From Sphingomonas canadensis (GTDB lineage Bacteria > Pseudomonadota > Alphaproteobacteria > Sphingomonadales > Sphingomonadaceae), in contig NZ_JAPDRA010000001.1 in NCBI RefSeq assembly GCF_026013525.1, forward strand, positions 186,001 to 250,000: DNA of 64,000 bases. Reading direction: 5' to 3'. The notes under the pieces were generated by a model. The model saw only the letters and a list, made by a program, of their open reading frames with translations, was not told the DNA's origin and searched no databases. Positions 17,795 to 26,652 of the stretch are shown piece by piece. The position numbers and the translations under genes are program-made. How positions within the stretch are numbered: position 1 is the stretch's first letter; every line of letters starts with the position of its first letter.

Positions 17795-19581
17795 CAATCC
17801 TCTCCCCCTGCCAGCTCAAGGCTGCCGATAACCTCCAGGAAGGCGGCACCATAGGCTTCCAGCTTGCGCGCGCCAACGCCGGGAATCCGGGCCAGCGCGT
17901 CCAGGCTGCGCGGCCGTTCTGACGCCATCGCGCGCAGCACGGCATCGTGGAAAACCACATAGGGCGGCACCGAAGCCGCCTGCGCCAGCTCGCGCCGCTT
18001 CGCCCGCAGCGCTTCGAACAGCGGATCGCCGGCCGGGTTCGCCCCGGCACCCGTGCCGCGCCCCTTGCGCCGCCGCTCGCGCTTGGGGGGCAGCACCAGC
18101 TCCACCCGCGCGCCTTCCTTCAGGATCGGCCGCGCGCCCGGCCCGAATTCCAGCCCGCCATGCGCGTTGGCGCGCAGCGCATCGCGCAGCAGCAGCGCGC
18201 GCGCCACCGGCTTGATCAGCGCCGCCTCATCGCCCTCGACGATGCCGAACACCGAGAGACTCTCGTGCCCGTTCATCAGGCTGCGCTCGCTCGACTGGCC
18301 CAGCAGGATGCTCTCGACATAGCCGGTGCCGAACATCTGCCCGGTACGGAACACGGCGGAGAGGAACTTCTGCGCCACCACCGTGGCATCCACCGCGCCC
18401 GGCGGGCTCAGGCAATTGTCGCAATTGCCGCAGGTCTCCGGCGGGTCCTCGCCAAAATGCTTCAGCAGGATGCGGCGGCGGCACCCGGCGGTCTCCACCA
18501 GCGCGCCCAGCGCGTTCAGCCGCGCGCGTTCGCCCGCATGGCGCGCGGGCTCCACCTCGGCGATCCGCTGGCGCGCGCGAGCGAAATCGTCGGCACCCCA
18601 GAACAGGTGCGCCACCGCCGGATCGCCGTCACGCCCGGCACGGCCGGTTTCCTGATAATAGGCCTCGATCGACTTGGGCAGGCCGGCATGCGCGACGAAG
18701 CGCACGTCGGGCTTATCGATCCCCATGCCGAACGCGATCGTGGCAACCACCACCGCATCCTCGCTCGCCACGAACGCCGCCTGGTTGCGGCGCCGGACGG
18801 CGGGATCGAGCCCGGCGTGATAGGCCAGCACGGTGCGCCCCGTCGCCGCCAGCTTCTCCGCCAGCGTCTCCACGCCGTTGCGCGTCTGGGCATAGACGAT
18901 GCCGGGGCCGGGCTGTTCGGCGATCAGATCGATGATCTGGCGCGTCGTATTCTCGCGCGGGGTGATGGCATAGCGGATGTTGGGCCGGTCGAACCCCGCG
19001 ACGATCAGCCCGTCGGCGGGAATGCCGAGCTGCTCCAATATGTCGGCCCGGGTATGCGCGTCGGCGGTGGCGGTCAGCGCCAGCCGGGGCACCTCCGGGA
19101 AGCTGTCGAGCAGCGGGCGGAGCAGGCGGTAGTCGGGGCGGAAATCATGCCCCCATTCGCTCACGCAATGCGCCTCGTCGATCGCGAACAGGCTGAGCGG
19201 CGTCTGGCGCAGCAGGTTGCGGAAGCCCTCGCCCGATGCCCGTTCGGGCGCGACATAGAGCAGATCGAGCGCGCCCGCGCGGAAGCGCTGGATCGTCTCG
19301 TCGCGGTTGTCGTCGGCGCTGGTCAGCGTCGCCGCGCGGATGCCCACCGCCTCGGCCGCGCGCAACTGATCGTGCATCAGCGCGATCAGCGGCGAGACGA
19401 CCAGGCAGGTGCCCTCCATCGCCAGCGCCGGAAGCTGATAGCACAGCGATTTGCCCGCGCCCGTGGGCATCACCGCCAGCGTGTGCCGGCCCTCCAGCAC
19501 GCGATCGACCACCTGGCGCTGCACCCCGCGGAAATCGACGAACCCGAAGGTGCGGTGCAGGATCTCGGCAGGATCGATCAT
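17794..19581 (-). CDS. recQ: ATP-dependent DNA helicase RecQ
   Basis: 595 residues. Helicase motif I AVMPTGAGKSLCYQLPAL is near residue 40, motif II AIDEAHCVSEWGHDFRPDY near 130, and motif VI ETGRAGRDG near 330. The zinc-binding ligands read CGNCDNC (RQC region), and an HRDC domain is at the C-terminus (SLDALARIPGVGARKLEAYG). RecQ is a 3'-5' helicase acting in recombination and replication-fork repair. Length is typical of bacterial RecQ. The stop overlaps the start of a lipoprotein gene. Confidence 0.96.
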   Translation of the reverse strand: MIDPAEILHRTFGFVDFRGVQRQVVDRVLEGRHTLAVMPTGAGKSLCYQLPALAMEGTCLVVSPLIALMHDQLRAAEAVGIRAATLTSADDNRDETIQRFRAGALDLLYVAPERASGEGFRNLLRQTPLSLFAIDEAHCVSEWGHDFRPDYRLLRPLLDSFPEVPRLALTATADAHTRADILEQLGIPADGLIVAGFDRPNIRYAITPRENTTRQIIDLIAEQPGPGIVYAQTRNGVETLAEKLAATGRTVLAYHAGLDPAVRRRNQAAFVASEDAVVVATIAFGMGIDKPDVRFVAHAGLPKSIEAYYQETGRAGRDGDPAVAHLFWGADDFARARQRIAEVEPARHAGERARLNALGALVETAGCRRRILLKHFGEDPPETCGNCDNCLSPPGAVDATVVAQKFLSAVFRTGQMFGTGYVESILLGQSSERSLMNGHESLSVFGIVEGDEAALIKPVARALLLRDALRANAHGGLEFGPGARPILKEGARVELVLPPKRERRRKGRGTGAGANPAGDPLFEALRAKRRELAQAASVPPYVVFHDAVLRAMASERPRSLDALARIPGVGARKLEAYGAAFLEVIGSLELAGGED

Positions 19582-19622
19582 GCGCCTCGCCTAGTGGCCC
19601 TTTCGCGTGATAGCCAGCGGCC

Positions 19623-19898
19623 ATGGACAGCGCCCCGCACGACAATCCCGCCCGCAGCCGATTCGAGCTGGTCGAGGAGGGCCACCTTGCCCGCGCCGAA
19701 TATCTGGTGTCGCGCGATGTGATCACCTTCACCCACACGATCGTTCCGCCCGAGCTGGGCGGGCGCGGCGTGGCAAGCCGGCTGATCGCCTTCGCGCTCG
19801 CCGATGCCCGCGCGCGCGGGATGAAGGTGGTGCCGCAATGCCCGTTCGTCCGTGCCTATATCGAGAAGCACCCGGAGTGGGCGGACCTGCTGGCGTAA
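19623..19898 (+). CDS. GNAT family N-acetyltransferase (YjdJ-like)
   Basis: 91 residues with the minimal GNAT fold of COG2388. ITFTHTIVPPELGGRGVASR contains the acetyl-CoA binding loop (GGRGVASRL), and VVPQCPFVRAYIEKHPEW is the usual C-terminal pattern. Substrate unknown. Divergent from recQ with 41 bases between them and followed by the HerA-like gene. Confidence 0.88.
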   Translation: MDSAPHDNPARSRFELVEEGHLARAEYLVSRDVITFTHTIVPPELGGRGVASRLIAFALADARARGMKVVPQCPFVRAYIEKHPEWADLLA

Positions 19899-19965
19899 TC
19901 CCCAGCTAATCGTCCGCCCGGGCGCCACGGCGCTTGCCCCCCGCCGCTTCCCTTTGCCAAAGGCC

Positions 19966-21432
19966 ATGACGATGACGGTGCGCGTGGACATGGGGGTGGA
20001 CGGCAGGGGCGATGCCGTCGCGATGGACCTTGAGGAGCTGCTGGCCACGCGGCTGCTGGTCCAGGGCAACTCGGGCTCCGGCAAATCGCACCTGCTGCGC
20101 CGCCTGCTGGAAAAGAGCGCCGGGCAGGTGCAGCAGATCGTGATCGATCCCGAGGGCGATTTCGTCACGCTGGGGGATCGTTACGGCCATGTCGCGATCG
20201 AGGCGGCGGACTATGCCGAACGCGAGATCGCACGCTTCGCCACGCGAATCCGCGAACATCGCGCGTCGGTGGTGCTGAGCCTGGAAGGGCTGGAGGCGGA
20301 GGGGCAGATGCGTTGCGCCGCGGCCTTCCTCAACGCGTTGTTCGATGCCCCGCGCGATCATTGGTATCCCGCGCTGGTGGTGGTGGACGAGGCGCAGCTC
20401 TTCGCCCCCTCCGGCGGCGGCGAGGTGGCCGAGGAGGTGCGCCGCGCCTCGCTGTCGGCGATGACCAACCTGATGTGCCGCGGCCGCAAGCGCGGACTGG
20501 CGGGCGTTATCGCCACCCAGCGGCTGGCCAAGCTGGCCAAGAATGTCGCGGCAGAGGCGAGCAACTTCCTGATGGGCCGCACCTTCCTGGACATCGACAT
20601 GGCGCGCGCCGCCGACCTGCTGGGCATGGAACGCCGCCAGGCCGAGCAGATCCGCGACCTGCAGCGCGGCGTGTTCCTGGCGCTCGGCCCGGCGATCGCG
20701 CGGCGGCCCGTGTCGGTGCAGATCGGCGCGGTCGAGACATCGGCGCGCAGCGGCAGCCCCAAGCTGGTGCCGCTGCCCCAGGCCCCGGCGGAGGACATGC
20801 GCGACCTGCTGCTGGCCCCGGCCGAGCCCGAATGGACCCCGCCCGCGCCGCCGCCGCCCCGCGTGGCCGATTCGGAGCGGCTGATCGCCAGCCTGGCCGC
20901 GCGCACCACGCTTACCCCCGAGCCCGAACGGATCGAGGAGGCGCGCGACCCGGCCGAGATCGCCACCATCGTGGCGCAGGTCCTCGCCGCGATCGTGGAG
21001 GACGCGGATTCGGCGCTGCGCACGCCACCGGGGCTCTATCAGGAGTTCCTGGTCCGCTGCCGCATGGCCGGGCTGCCACGCCCGGCGCTGGACCTTTCGG
21101 GGTTCGTCCGCCGCCTGTCCGCCGCGCGCGCAGGCATCCCCGACGATCCCGACGAGCAATGGGAACAGGCGCTCGACGTGGCGCGCGCGCTGCCCGACGA
21201 CATGCTCGGCCCCTTCCTGCTCGTCGCCCGCGCGGCGCGTGAGGGCGCGCCCTGCCCGAGCGACGCGGAGATCGCGTCGAGCTATGGCACCAGCTCGCTC
21301 GGCCGCGCACGGCGGCTGATCAGCTATATCGAGGATCGCGAGCTGTTCGTGCTGCGCAGCGATCTTTCGGGAAAGCGATCGATCACCATCCCGCGCCTGG
21401 GCTGGACCACCCAGCCGGCCGAGGCGGGATAG
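19966..21432 (+). CDS. HerA-like (DUF87) ATP-binding protein
   Basis: 488 residues from the ATG at 19966. Walker A is VQGNSGSGKSHLLRRLLEK near residue 30, followed by IVIDPEGDF as in HerA/FtsK-type ATPases. Walker B is ALVVVDEAQLFAP near 135. The sensor region GVIATQRLAKLAKNVAAEA and arginine-rich DLLGMERRQAEQIRDLQRG complete the core. The C-terminal third has an acidic/proline linker and a helical, possibly winged-helix domain (SDAEIASSYGTSSLGRARRL). No NurA-like nuclease or second subunit is adjacent. A DNA translocase role is plausible but unproven. Confidence 0.82.
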   Translation: MTMTVRVDMGVDGRGDAVAMDLEELLATRLLVQGNSGSGKSHLLRRLLEKSAGQVQQIVIDPEGDFVTLGDRYGHVAIEAADYAEREIARFATRIREHRASVVLSLEGLEAEGQMRCAAAFLNALFDAPRDHWYPALVVVDEAQLFAPSGGGEVAEEVRRASLSAMTNLMCRGRKRGLAGVIATQRLAKLAKNVAAEASNFLMGRTFLDIDMARAADLLGMERRQAEQIRDLQRGVFLALGPAIARRPVSVQIGAVETSARSGSPKLVPLPQAPAEDMRDLLLAPAEPEWTPPAPPPPRVADSERLIASLAARTTLTPEPERIEEARDPAEIATIVAQVLAAIVEDADSALRTPPGLYQEFLVRCRMAGLPRPALDLSGFVRRLSAARAGIPDDPDEQWEQALDVARALPDDMLGPFLLVARAAREGAPCPSDAEIASSYGTSSLGRARRLISYIEDRELFVLRSDLSGKRSITIPRLGWTTQPAEAG

Positions 21433-21499
21433 CGCGCGCCTGGGGTCGTTTTCAGCTTCGCTGGACCGGCACCGGCCCGCTCCCTCGCCGGAACAAGCG

Positions 21500-21997
21500 C
21501 TATCGGCAGAGCGGCGGATCGCCCGGCGACCAGTCCGTCAGGGCGAACCCGCTCAGCTCGATCTCGTCGATCGCAAAGGGCCAGCGTTCGTAGCCGCGCC
21601 GCCCGGCCAGCACGAAGCACACCGGAACCGCCTGCCACGCCCCGCCGCGCTCGCGGATGCGCGCACGATAGCTGACCGCGCGCTCCAGCCCGTTTTCCAC
21701 GATCAGCACGGTCCCGCCGTCCCCTGACCAGAGGAAGCGCAGATCCACCGCATTTGCCGCGACCGGCGGCGCGGGGATCGCTTCCACCGCGTCCCCCGTC
21801 CGCCCAGGGTCGCGCGGCCCGAGCGCAGCGGCATCATCGGGGCGCAGCGTGCCGACGCCGATCAGGCCCGGGCGCAGCGCACCATCGCCCCCTTGGGCCA
21901 GCGTCACCTGATCGCCCGCCGCCAGCACCACCGTTTGCGCCGTACAGGGCACCGGCATCGACAGCGCCAGCGCGCCGATGGCCGCGATCCGGCGCAT
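21500..21997 (-). CDS. small exported protein of unknown function
   Basis: 165 residues with a signal peptide (IAAIGALALSMPVPCTAQ). The mature part is beta-rich: TVVLAAGDQVTLAQGG, VDLRFLWSGDGGTVLIV and a C-terminal WPFAIDEIELSGFALTDWS. Two cysteines (PVCFVLA and PPLC at the end) could form a disulfide. It starts 6 bases after the alpha/beta-hydrolase stop in the same direction, so it is the third gene of an ABC transporter-hydrolase transcript. Family not recognised. Confidence 0.7.
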   Translation of the reverse strand: MRRIAAIGALALSMPVPCTAQTVVLAAGDQVTLAQGGDGALRPGLIGVGTLRPDDAAALGPRDPGRTGDAVEAIPAPPVAANAVDLRFLWSGDGGTVLIVENGLERAVSYRARIRERGGAWQAVPVCFVLAGRRGYERWPFAIDEIELSGFALTDWSPGDPPLCR

Positions 21998-22003
21998 TCC
22001 CGG

Positions 22004-23008
22004 CTATTCCGCCGCCGCGGCCTTCGCCGCCCGCTTGCGCGCCGGGGCAGGAGCGGGGGCGGGGGCCTGCGCTGCCAGCAGCGCGCGCAGCCATTCCTCG
22101 GTGGCGTCGACGTGGCAGACCTGGAGCATGTGCCCGCCCTCCACCAGCGTCAGCCGCCCGCCGGGGATCGCCGCCGCGGTCTTCTCCCCATGCAGTTCCG
22201 GATCGAGCAGATAGTCACCCCGGCCATAGAGGATCGCCACGGGGATCTTGAGTTCGGCATAGCGCGCCGCCTGCGCCTGCATCTCGGGCAGCGCGGTGGC
22301 GATCTCGAACACGCCCGACTGGAAGCTGGCGGGCTTGAGCGCGAGCAGCCCGCCGCCCTTCACCCCGAAATCGGCGGGCACGGGATCGGGCGAGAATGCC
22401 TGGGCGGCATTCTTCGCGCCGTTGCGCATCCCCATCGGGATGCTGAGCGTCCAGGCGATGATCGGCGCCAGCCGCGTGGGCACCATCAGCCCGCGGAACG
22501 TGTCCACCACCTTCTCGATCGGCTGGGTCAGCGGCGCGATCAGCGCCAGCGCGCTGGGCAGTTCCGGATGGCGCACGGCGATCGCCAGGCTGACGGCACC
22601 GCCCATCGAATGGCCCACCAGCACCGGCTTTTCCACGCCCAGCTTGCCCAGCGCCTCGGCGATCATGTCGGCCTGGCGGCTGATCGGCGCGCGCGGGCCG
22701 TGCAGCGTCGAATGGCCCCAGCCGGGCCGGTCGATCAGGATCACGCGATGGTCCTTCGCCATCCGATCGGCGAAGGCGTAGGTGAAGTGGCGGAGCTGGC
22801 CCATGATGCCGTGGATCATCACCAGCGGCGGCCCCTTCGCATCGGCCGGGCCCATCGCGGAATAATGGATGCGCCCGCCCTTCACGTCGATCCAGGCGCC
22901 GGTCGCGGGCAGCGCGGCGTCGATCTTGCGCACGATCCACAGCGACAGGAGCACCAGCGCCACGGCGATCGCGGCGGCGATCCCGATCACCCACAGCAGC
23001 ACGCTCAT
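22004..23008 (-). CDS. membrane-anchored alpha/beta hydrolase
   Basis: 334 residues starting MSVLLWVIGIAAAIAVALVL, a signal anchor. The hydrolase core has MIHGIMGQLRHF (oxyanion region), LIDRPGWGHS, the nucleophile elbow VGHSMGGAVS with the catalytic Ser, AILYGRGDYL for the acid, and EGGHMLQ for the catalytic His. An Ala/Pro/Lys-rich tail ends the protein. The Met at 23008 is chosen because the anchor starts there. It follows the ABC transporter by 14 bases. Substrate unknown. Confidence 0.9.
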   Translation of the reverse strand: MSVLLWVIGIAAAIAVALVLLSLWIVRKIDAALPATGAWIDVKGGRIHYSAMGPADAKGPPLVMIHGIMGQLRHFTYAFADRMAKDHRVILIDRPGWGHSTLHGPRAPISRQADMIAEALGKLGVEKPVLVGHSMGGAVSLAIAVRHPELPSALALIAPLTQPIEKVVDTFRGLMVPTRLAPIIAWTLSIPMGMRNGAKNAAQAFSPDPVPADFGVKGGGLLALKPASFQSGVFEIATALPEMQAQAARYAELKIPVAILYGRGDYLLDPELHGEKTAAAIPGGRLTLVEGGHMLQVCHVDATEEWLRALLAAQAPAPAPAPARKRAAKAAAAE

Positions 23009-23022
23009 CGCCCTTATCCTCC

Positions 23023-24846
23023 CTATTCGGCGGGAACGGGGTCCTCGCCGGCCTCGCGCTCCTGCGCCTGGCGTGCCCACATCTCGGCATAAAGACCGCG
23101 TTTGCGCAACAACTGGCTGTGCGTCCCCTGCTCGGCCACGCGCCCGCTTTCCAGCACGACGATGCGATCGGCGTTCACCACCGTCGAAAGCCGGTGCGCG
23201 ATCACGATCGTGGTGCGCCCGCGCCCGATCGCCTCCAGCGTCGCCTGGATATCGGCCTCCGTCCGCGAATCGAGCGCGCTGGTGGCTTCGTCCAGGATCA
23301 GCACCGGCGGGTTCTTCACCAGCGTGCGGGCGATCGCCACGCGCTGCTTCTCGCCGCCGGAAAGCTTCAGCCCGCGCTCGCCCACGCGCGTGTCGAACCC
23401 GTCGGGCAGCGACTGGATGAACCCGGCGATGGCGGCCCCGCGCGCGGCATCGGCGATCTCGTCCTGGGTCGCGCCCTCGCGACCATAGGCGATGTTGTAG
23501 CCGATGGTGTCGTTGAACAGCACCGTATCCTGCGGAACGATGCCGATCGCGGCGCGCAGGCTGGCCTGGGTCACCTGCGCGATATCCTGCCCGTCGATGG
23601 TGATGCGCCCGCCGGTGAGATCGTAGAAGCGGAAGATCAGCCGGGCGAGCGTGGACTTGCCCGCGCCGGAGGGGCCGACCACCGCGACCGTGCTGCCCGC
23701 GGGCACGTCTATATCGATGCCCTTCAGGATCTCGCGATCCGGATCATAGGCGAAATGCACCCCTTCCAGCCGCAGATGCCCGCGTTCCACCCGCAGCGGC
23801 TGGGCGCCGGGCGCGTCCTTCACCTCGGCATTGGTATCGAGCAGGTCGAACATGCTGCCCATGTCGATCACGCCCTGGCGGATCGTGCGATAGACGAACC
23901 CCAGCATGTCGAGCGGGCGGAAGAGCTGGCTGAGCAGCGTCGATACCAGCACCACGTCGCCGGTGGTGAATTCGTGCCGCGCCCATCCGAACACCACCAG
24001 CGCCATGCCCGCGCCCAGCATCAGATTGGTGATCACCGCCTGGCCGATGTTGAGCCAGGCGAGCGAGTTCTCGCTCACCGTCGCGGCCTTGGCATAGGCG
24101 GTCACTGCGCGTTCGTATCGCGCCGCCTCGCGTTCTTCGGCGTTGAAATATTTGACCGTTTCGAAGTTGAGCAGCGAATCCACCGCATGCGCCACCGCGC
24201 CGGTATCCAGATCGTTCATCTGCTGGCGCAGCTTCGCGCGCCAGTCGGTCACCATCCGGGTAAAGCCGATGTAGACGACGACCATCGTCACCGTCCCCGC
24301 CACCAGCCACACGCCGAACCGCGTCCAGAAGATGCCGAGCACCAGCGCCAGCTCCAGGATCGTCGGCGCGATGTTGAACAGCAGGAAATACAGCATCGTA
24401 TCGATGCTCTTGGTCCCGCGCTCCACCACCTTGGTGACCGCGCCCGTGCGCCGTTCCAGGTGGAACCGCAGGCTGAGCTTGTGGAGGTGGCGGAACACGT
24501 CCGCCGCCAGCCGCCGTGTCGCATCCTGGCCGACACGCTCGAACACCGCGTTGCGCAGATTGTCGAACAGCACGGTGCCCAGCCGCGCGGCGGCATAGCC
24601 GGTGACCAGCGCGACGACGAGCCACACCGCGTCGCGCGATCCCCCCGCCATCGCGTCGATCGCGCCCTGCAGCGCGAAGGGGGCGCCATAGACCTGCACC
24701 AGCTTCGACGCGACGACGAACGCCAGCGCGATCACGATGCGCGCGCGCAGCCCCGGCGCGTCCGCCGGCCACAGATAGGGGAGGAAGCGCCGGAGCGTTC
24801 CGAGCAGCGGACGCTCGGAAGTGCCGGCGGGGTTTTCGGGAGGCAT
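23023..24846 (-). CDS. Atm1/heavy-metal-type ABC transporter, fused permease-ATPase
   Basis: 607 residues. The N-terminal half is a type-I exporter membrane domain (about 40-330) with the Atm1-like signature VERGTKSIDTMLYFLLFNIAP and HAVDSLLNFETVKYFNAEERE. The ATPase has Walker A VVGPSGAGKSTLARLIFRF, signature GLKLSGGEKQRVAIARTL, and Walker B PVLILDEATSALD with the H-loop VIAHRLST. Atm1-type proteins export glutathione-based sulfur compounds or metals; the alphaproteobacterial forms are linked to metal and glutathione homeostasis. The Met at 24846 gives a family-typical length; upstream in-frame sequence is not coding-like. Confidence 0.9.
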   Translation of the reverse strand: MPPENPAGTSERPLLGTLRRFLPYLWPADAPGLRARIVIALAFVVASKLVQVYGAPFALQGAIDAMAGGSRDAVWLVVALVTGYAAARLGTVLFDNLRNAVFERVGQDATRRLAADVFRHLHKLSLRFHLERRTGAVTKVVERGTKSIDTMLYFLLFNIAPTILELALVLGIFWTRFGVWLVAGTVTMVVVYIGFTRMVTDWRAKLRQQMNDLDTGAVAHAVDSLLNFETVKYFNAEEREAARYERAVTAYAKAATVSENSLAWLNIGQAVITNLMLGAGMALVVFGWARHEFTTGDVVLVSTLLSQLFRPLDMLGFVYRTIRQGVIDMGSMFDLLDTNAEVKDAPGAQPLRVERGHLRLEGVHFAYDPDREILKGIDIDVPAGSTVAVVGPSGAGKSTLARLIFRFYDLTGGRITIDGQDIAQVTQASLRAAIGIVPQDTVLFNDTIGYNIAYGREGATQDEIADAARGAAIAGFIQSLPDGFDTRVGERGLKLSGGEKQRVAIARTLVKNPPVLILDEATSALDSRTEADIQATLEAIGRGRTTIVIAHRLSTVVNADRIVVLESGRVAEQGTHSQLLRKRGLYAEMWARQAQEREAGEDPVPAE

Positions 24847-25013
24847 GGCGCGCATTTGGGGCCGATGCCGCCCGCATGCAATGCGCGAAAACCACATCGC
24901 CGGGGCTGTCCCGCCTTGCCCGAAGCGGGACAGCCGCCTTTCGGCGCGCTGGCGAAGCCTTGCCGCTTGCGCTAGTTCCGGGAAACAGGCGGGAAACAAA
25001 CGGGGCAACTGCA

Positions 25014-25391
25014 ATGCGCAAGCTGCTGGGTGTCGCGGTCGGCGCCGCGGTGGCCGCGGGGGCGATCTGGCTCACCGGATATGTGAACCACCAGATCTTC
25101 TCCCTGGCGGCGTTCGATCCGGGCGATTTCGATTCGATCCACGCGGCGATCCAGGCGGCGCCGGACAGCGCCAAGGCGATGATCGCGGGCGGATATTTCC
25201 TGGGCGCGCTGACGGGCGGGCTGATCGCGGTGCGGATCGCGGGCGGATGGGGCTGGGCCGGCTGGATCGTGGCGGCGCTGGTGCTGGCGGGCGGGGCGGC
25301 GGCGGCATTGCTGGTGCCGCAGCCGCTGTGGATGCAGATCGCCACGGGCGTGGCACCCCTGCTGGGCGGACTGATGGTGCGCAACGCCTGA
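25014..25391 (+). CDS. small membrane protein of unknown function
   Basis: 125 residues, predicted to have four membrane helices. The first is a signal-like MRKLLGVAVGAAVAAGAIWL; others are AMIAGGYFLGALTGGLIAV, GWAGWIVAALVLAGGAAAAL and the last around ATGVAPLLGGLM. Polar loop AFDPGDFDSIHAAIQAAPDS lies outside. The pattern resembles small GxxxG-rich sphingomonad membrane proteins, but no named family is recognised. Divergent from the ABC transporter and convergent with the crt operon. Confidence 0.72.
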   Translation: MRKLLGVAVGAAVAAGAIWLTGYVNHQIFSLAAFDPGDFDSIHAAIQAAPDSAKAMIAGGYFLGALTGGLIAVRIAGGWGWAGWIVAALVLAGGAAAALLVPQPLWMQIATGVAPLLGGLMVRNA

Positions 25392-25398
25392 GGGGCGG

Positions 25399-25614
25399 TT
25401 ACGCGCCCTCCGCCGCGCCATCGCCGCGGATCATCGGCAGCGACCATTGGATCTGGCTGCGCAGCATCGCCTCCAGCTCTTCGGCACCCGCGTTGTGCGC
25501 GGCGGCGCGCTTGCGCAGCAGCGCCTCCAGCAGGCTGGCGCGCGTCGGCGCGGGCGGCGGAACCGCCCGGCCCTTGGCCAATGCGCGCGATAGCTGGAGC
25601 GATAGAAGCGTCAC
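25399..25614 (-). CDS. 71-residue hypothetical protein downstream of crtB
   Basis: GTG start, no membrane segment. Helical, with LLSLQLSRALAKGRAVPPP, RASLLEALLRKRAAAHNAG and EELEAMLRSQIQWSLPMIRG. It is the last frame in the direction of the crt operon, 70 bases after crtB. The start lacks a strong ribosome site, and another, 11-codon frame (MNEPEKQRRVR) ends on the same TGA region, so the call is tentative. A conserved partner of phytoene synthase is possible but not shown. Confidence 0.45.
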   Translation of the reverse strand: MTLLSLQLSRALAKGRAVPPPAPTRASLLEALLRKRAAAHNAGAEELEAMLRSQIQWSLPMIRGDGAAEGA

Positions 25615-25683
25615 CGGACCCGTCTTTGCTTTTCCGGTTCGTTCATGCCGCCGCGATCCTTTCGCAGCCCTTGCCGGACGCGG

Positions 25684-26652
25684 TTAACGCGGCCGCGTCC
25701 ACAGCCCGTCGCGCGGCACGGGGGGATAGAGCGCGCGCCGCCGCAGCGCCTGGGAAAAGGCCCGGGCGATCCAGCCCAGCTTGGTCGTCGCCGGGGTGCT
25801 GACGCGCCGGTCCCAGGCATGTTCGCCGCGCGCCGCGACCTCCCCGGCAATCGCGCCATAGATGCCCGCCGCCGCCAGCACCGCCCAGGCCGATCGGAAG
25901 GGCAGCGCCGGGGTTCCCGCGCGCCCGCTGTCGCCATAGGCCGCCGCGCGATCCGCCAGCCGCCGCGCCAGTACGGCGATGCGCGGGCGGTAACGCGGGC
26001 GCATCTGCTCGCCGGGCGGGATATCCATTTCGGCCAGCCAGTCCTCGGGCAGATAGCAGCGCCCGGCCGCGTCATCGTCGTTCAGGTCGCGCGCGATGTT
26101 GCCGAGCTGGAAGGCGATGCCCAGGTCGCACGCCCGGTCCAGCGTCGCCTCATCGTCCGGCGCCACCCCCATCACCACCGCCATCATGCAGCCGACCGCG
26201 CCCGCGACGTGATAGCAATAGCGGTACAGGTCGTCCTCGTGCCGCGGCCGCCAGCCGGCGGCGTCGAGCGCGAAGCCCTCCACCAGATCGTGCGCCAGCC
26301 GGTGCGGCAGCCGGGTCTCCGCCGCCACGATGCGCAGCGCGTCGAACGCGGGATCGCCCACCACCTGCCCCGCCAGCGCCGCGGCGGTGCGCACGCGGAT
26401 CGCCGCCAGCCGCGCCTCCGGATCGCTTACCCGGTGCATGCCGTGGCCATGGTCCTGCCCGTCGGCCAGATCGTCGCAGGCGCGGCACCAGGCATAGAGC
26501 AGCCACGCCCGCTCGCGCGTGGCGGGATCGAACAGCCGGCTCGCCATCGCGAAGCTCTTCGATCCCCGGGCGATCGATTCCCCCGCCGTCGCGACGATCG
26601 CTGCGCGCGAGGTGGCCGCCGGGCCGCGCGGCTCCGGCGGCGGGGGGCTCAC
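25684..26652 (-). CDS. crtB: phytoene synthase
   Basis: 322-residue squalene/phytoene synthase family enzyme, which condenses two geranylgeranyl diphosphates to phytoene. Both Asp-rich diphosphate-Mg motifs are present: CRACDDLADG near residue 55 and GNIARDLNDDDAAG near 180. RCYLPEDWL and the helix IYGAIAGEVAARG also fit. The GTG start overlaps the LOG stop by four bases (GTGA), so translation is coupled; the long frame upstream of it is a shadow of the LOG gene. Carotenoid backbone synthesis in the cytoplasm at the membrane. Confidence 0.93.
   Translation of the reverse strand: MSPPPPEPRGPAATSRAAIVATAGESIARGSKSFAMASRLFDPATRERAWLLYAWCRACDDLADGQDHGHGMHRVSDPEARLAAIRVRTAAALAGQVVGDPAFDALRIVAAETRLPHRLAHDLVEGFALDAAGWRPRHEDDLYRYCYHVAGAVGCMMAVVMGVAPDDEATLDRACDLGIAFQLGNIARDLNDDDAAGRCYLPEDWLAEMDIPPGEQMRPRYRPRIAVLARRLADRAAAYGDSGRAGTPALPFRSAWAVLAAAGIYGAIAGEVAARGEHAWDRRVSTPATTKLGWIARAFSQALRRRALYPPVPRDGLWTRPR

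Noticed and set aside
17947..19722. 591-codon frame opposite recQ
   Set aside because: Antisense of a clear helicase gene.
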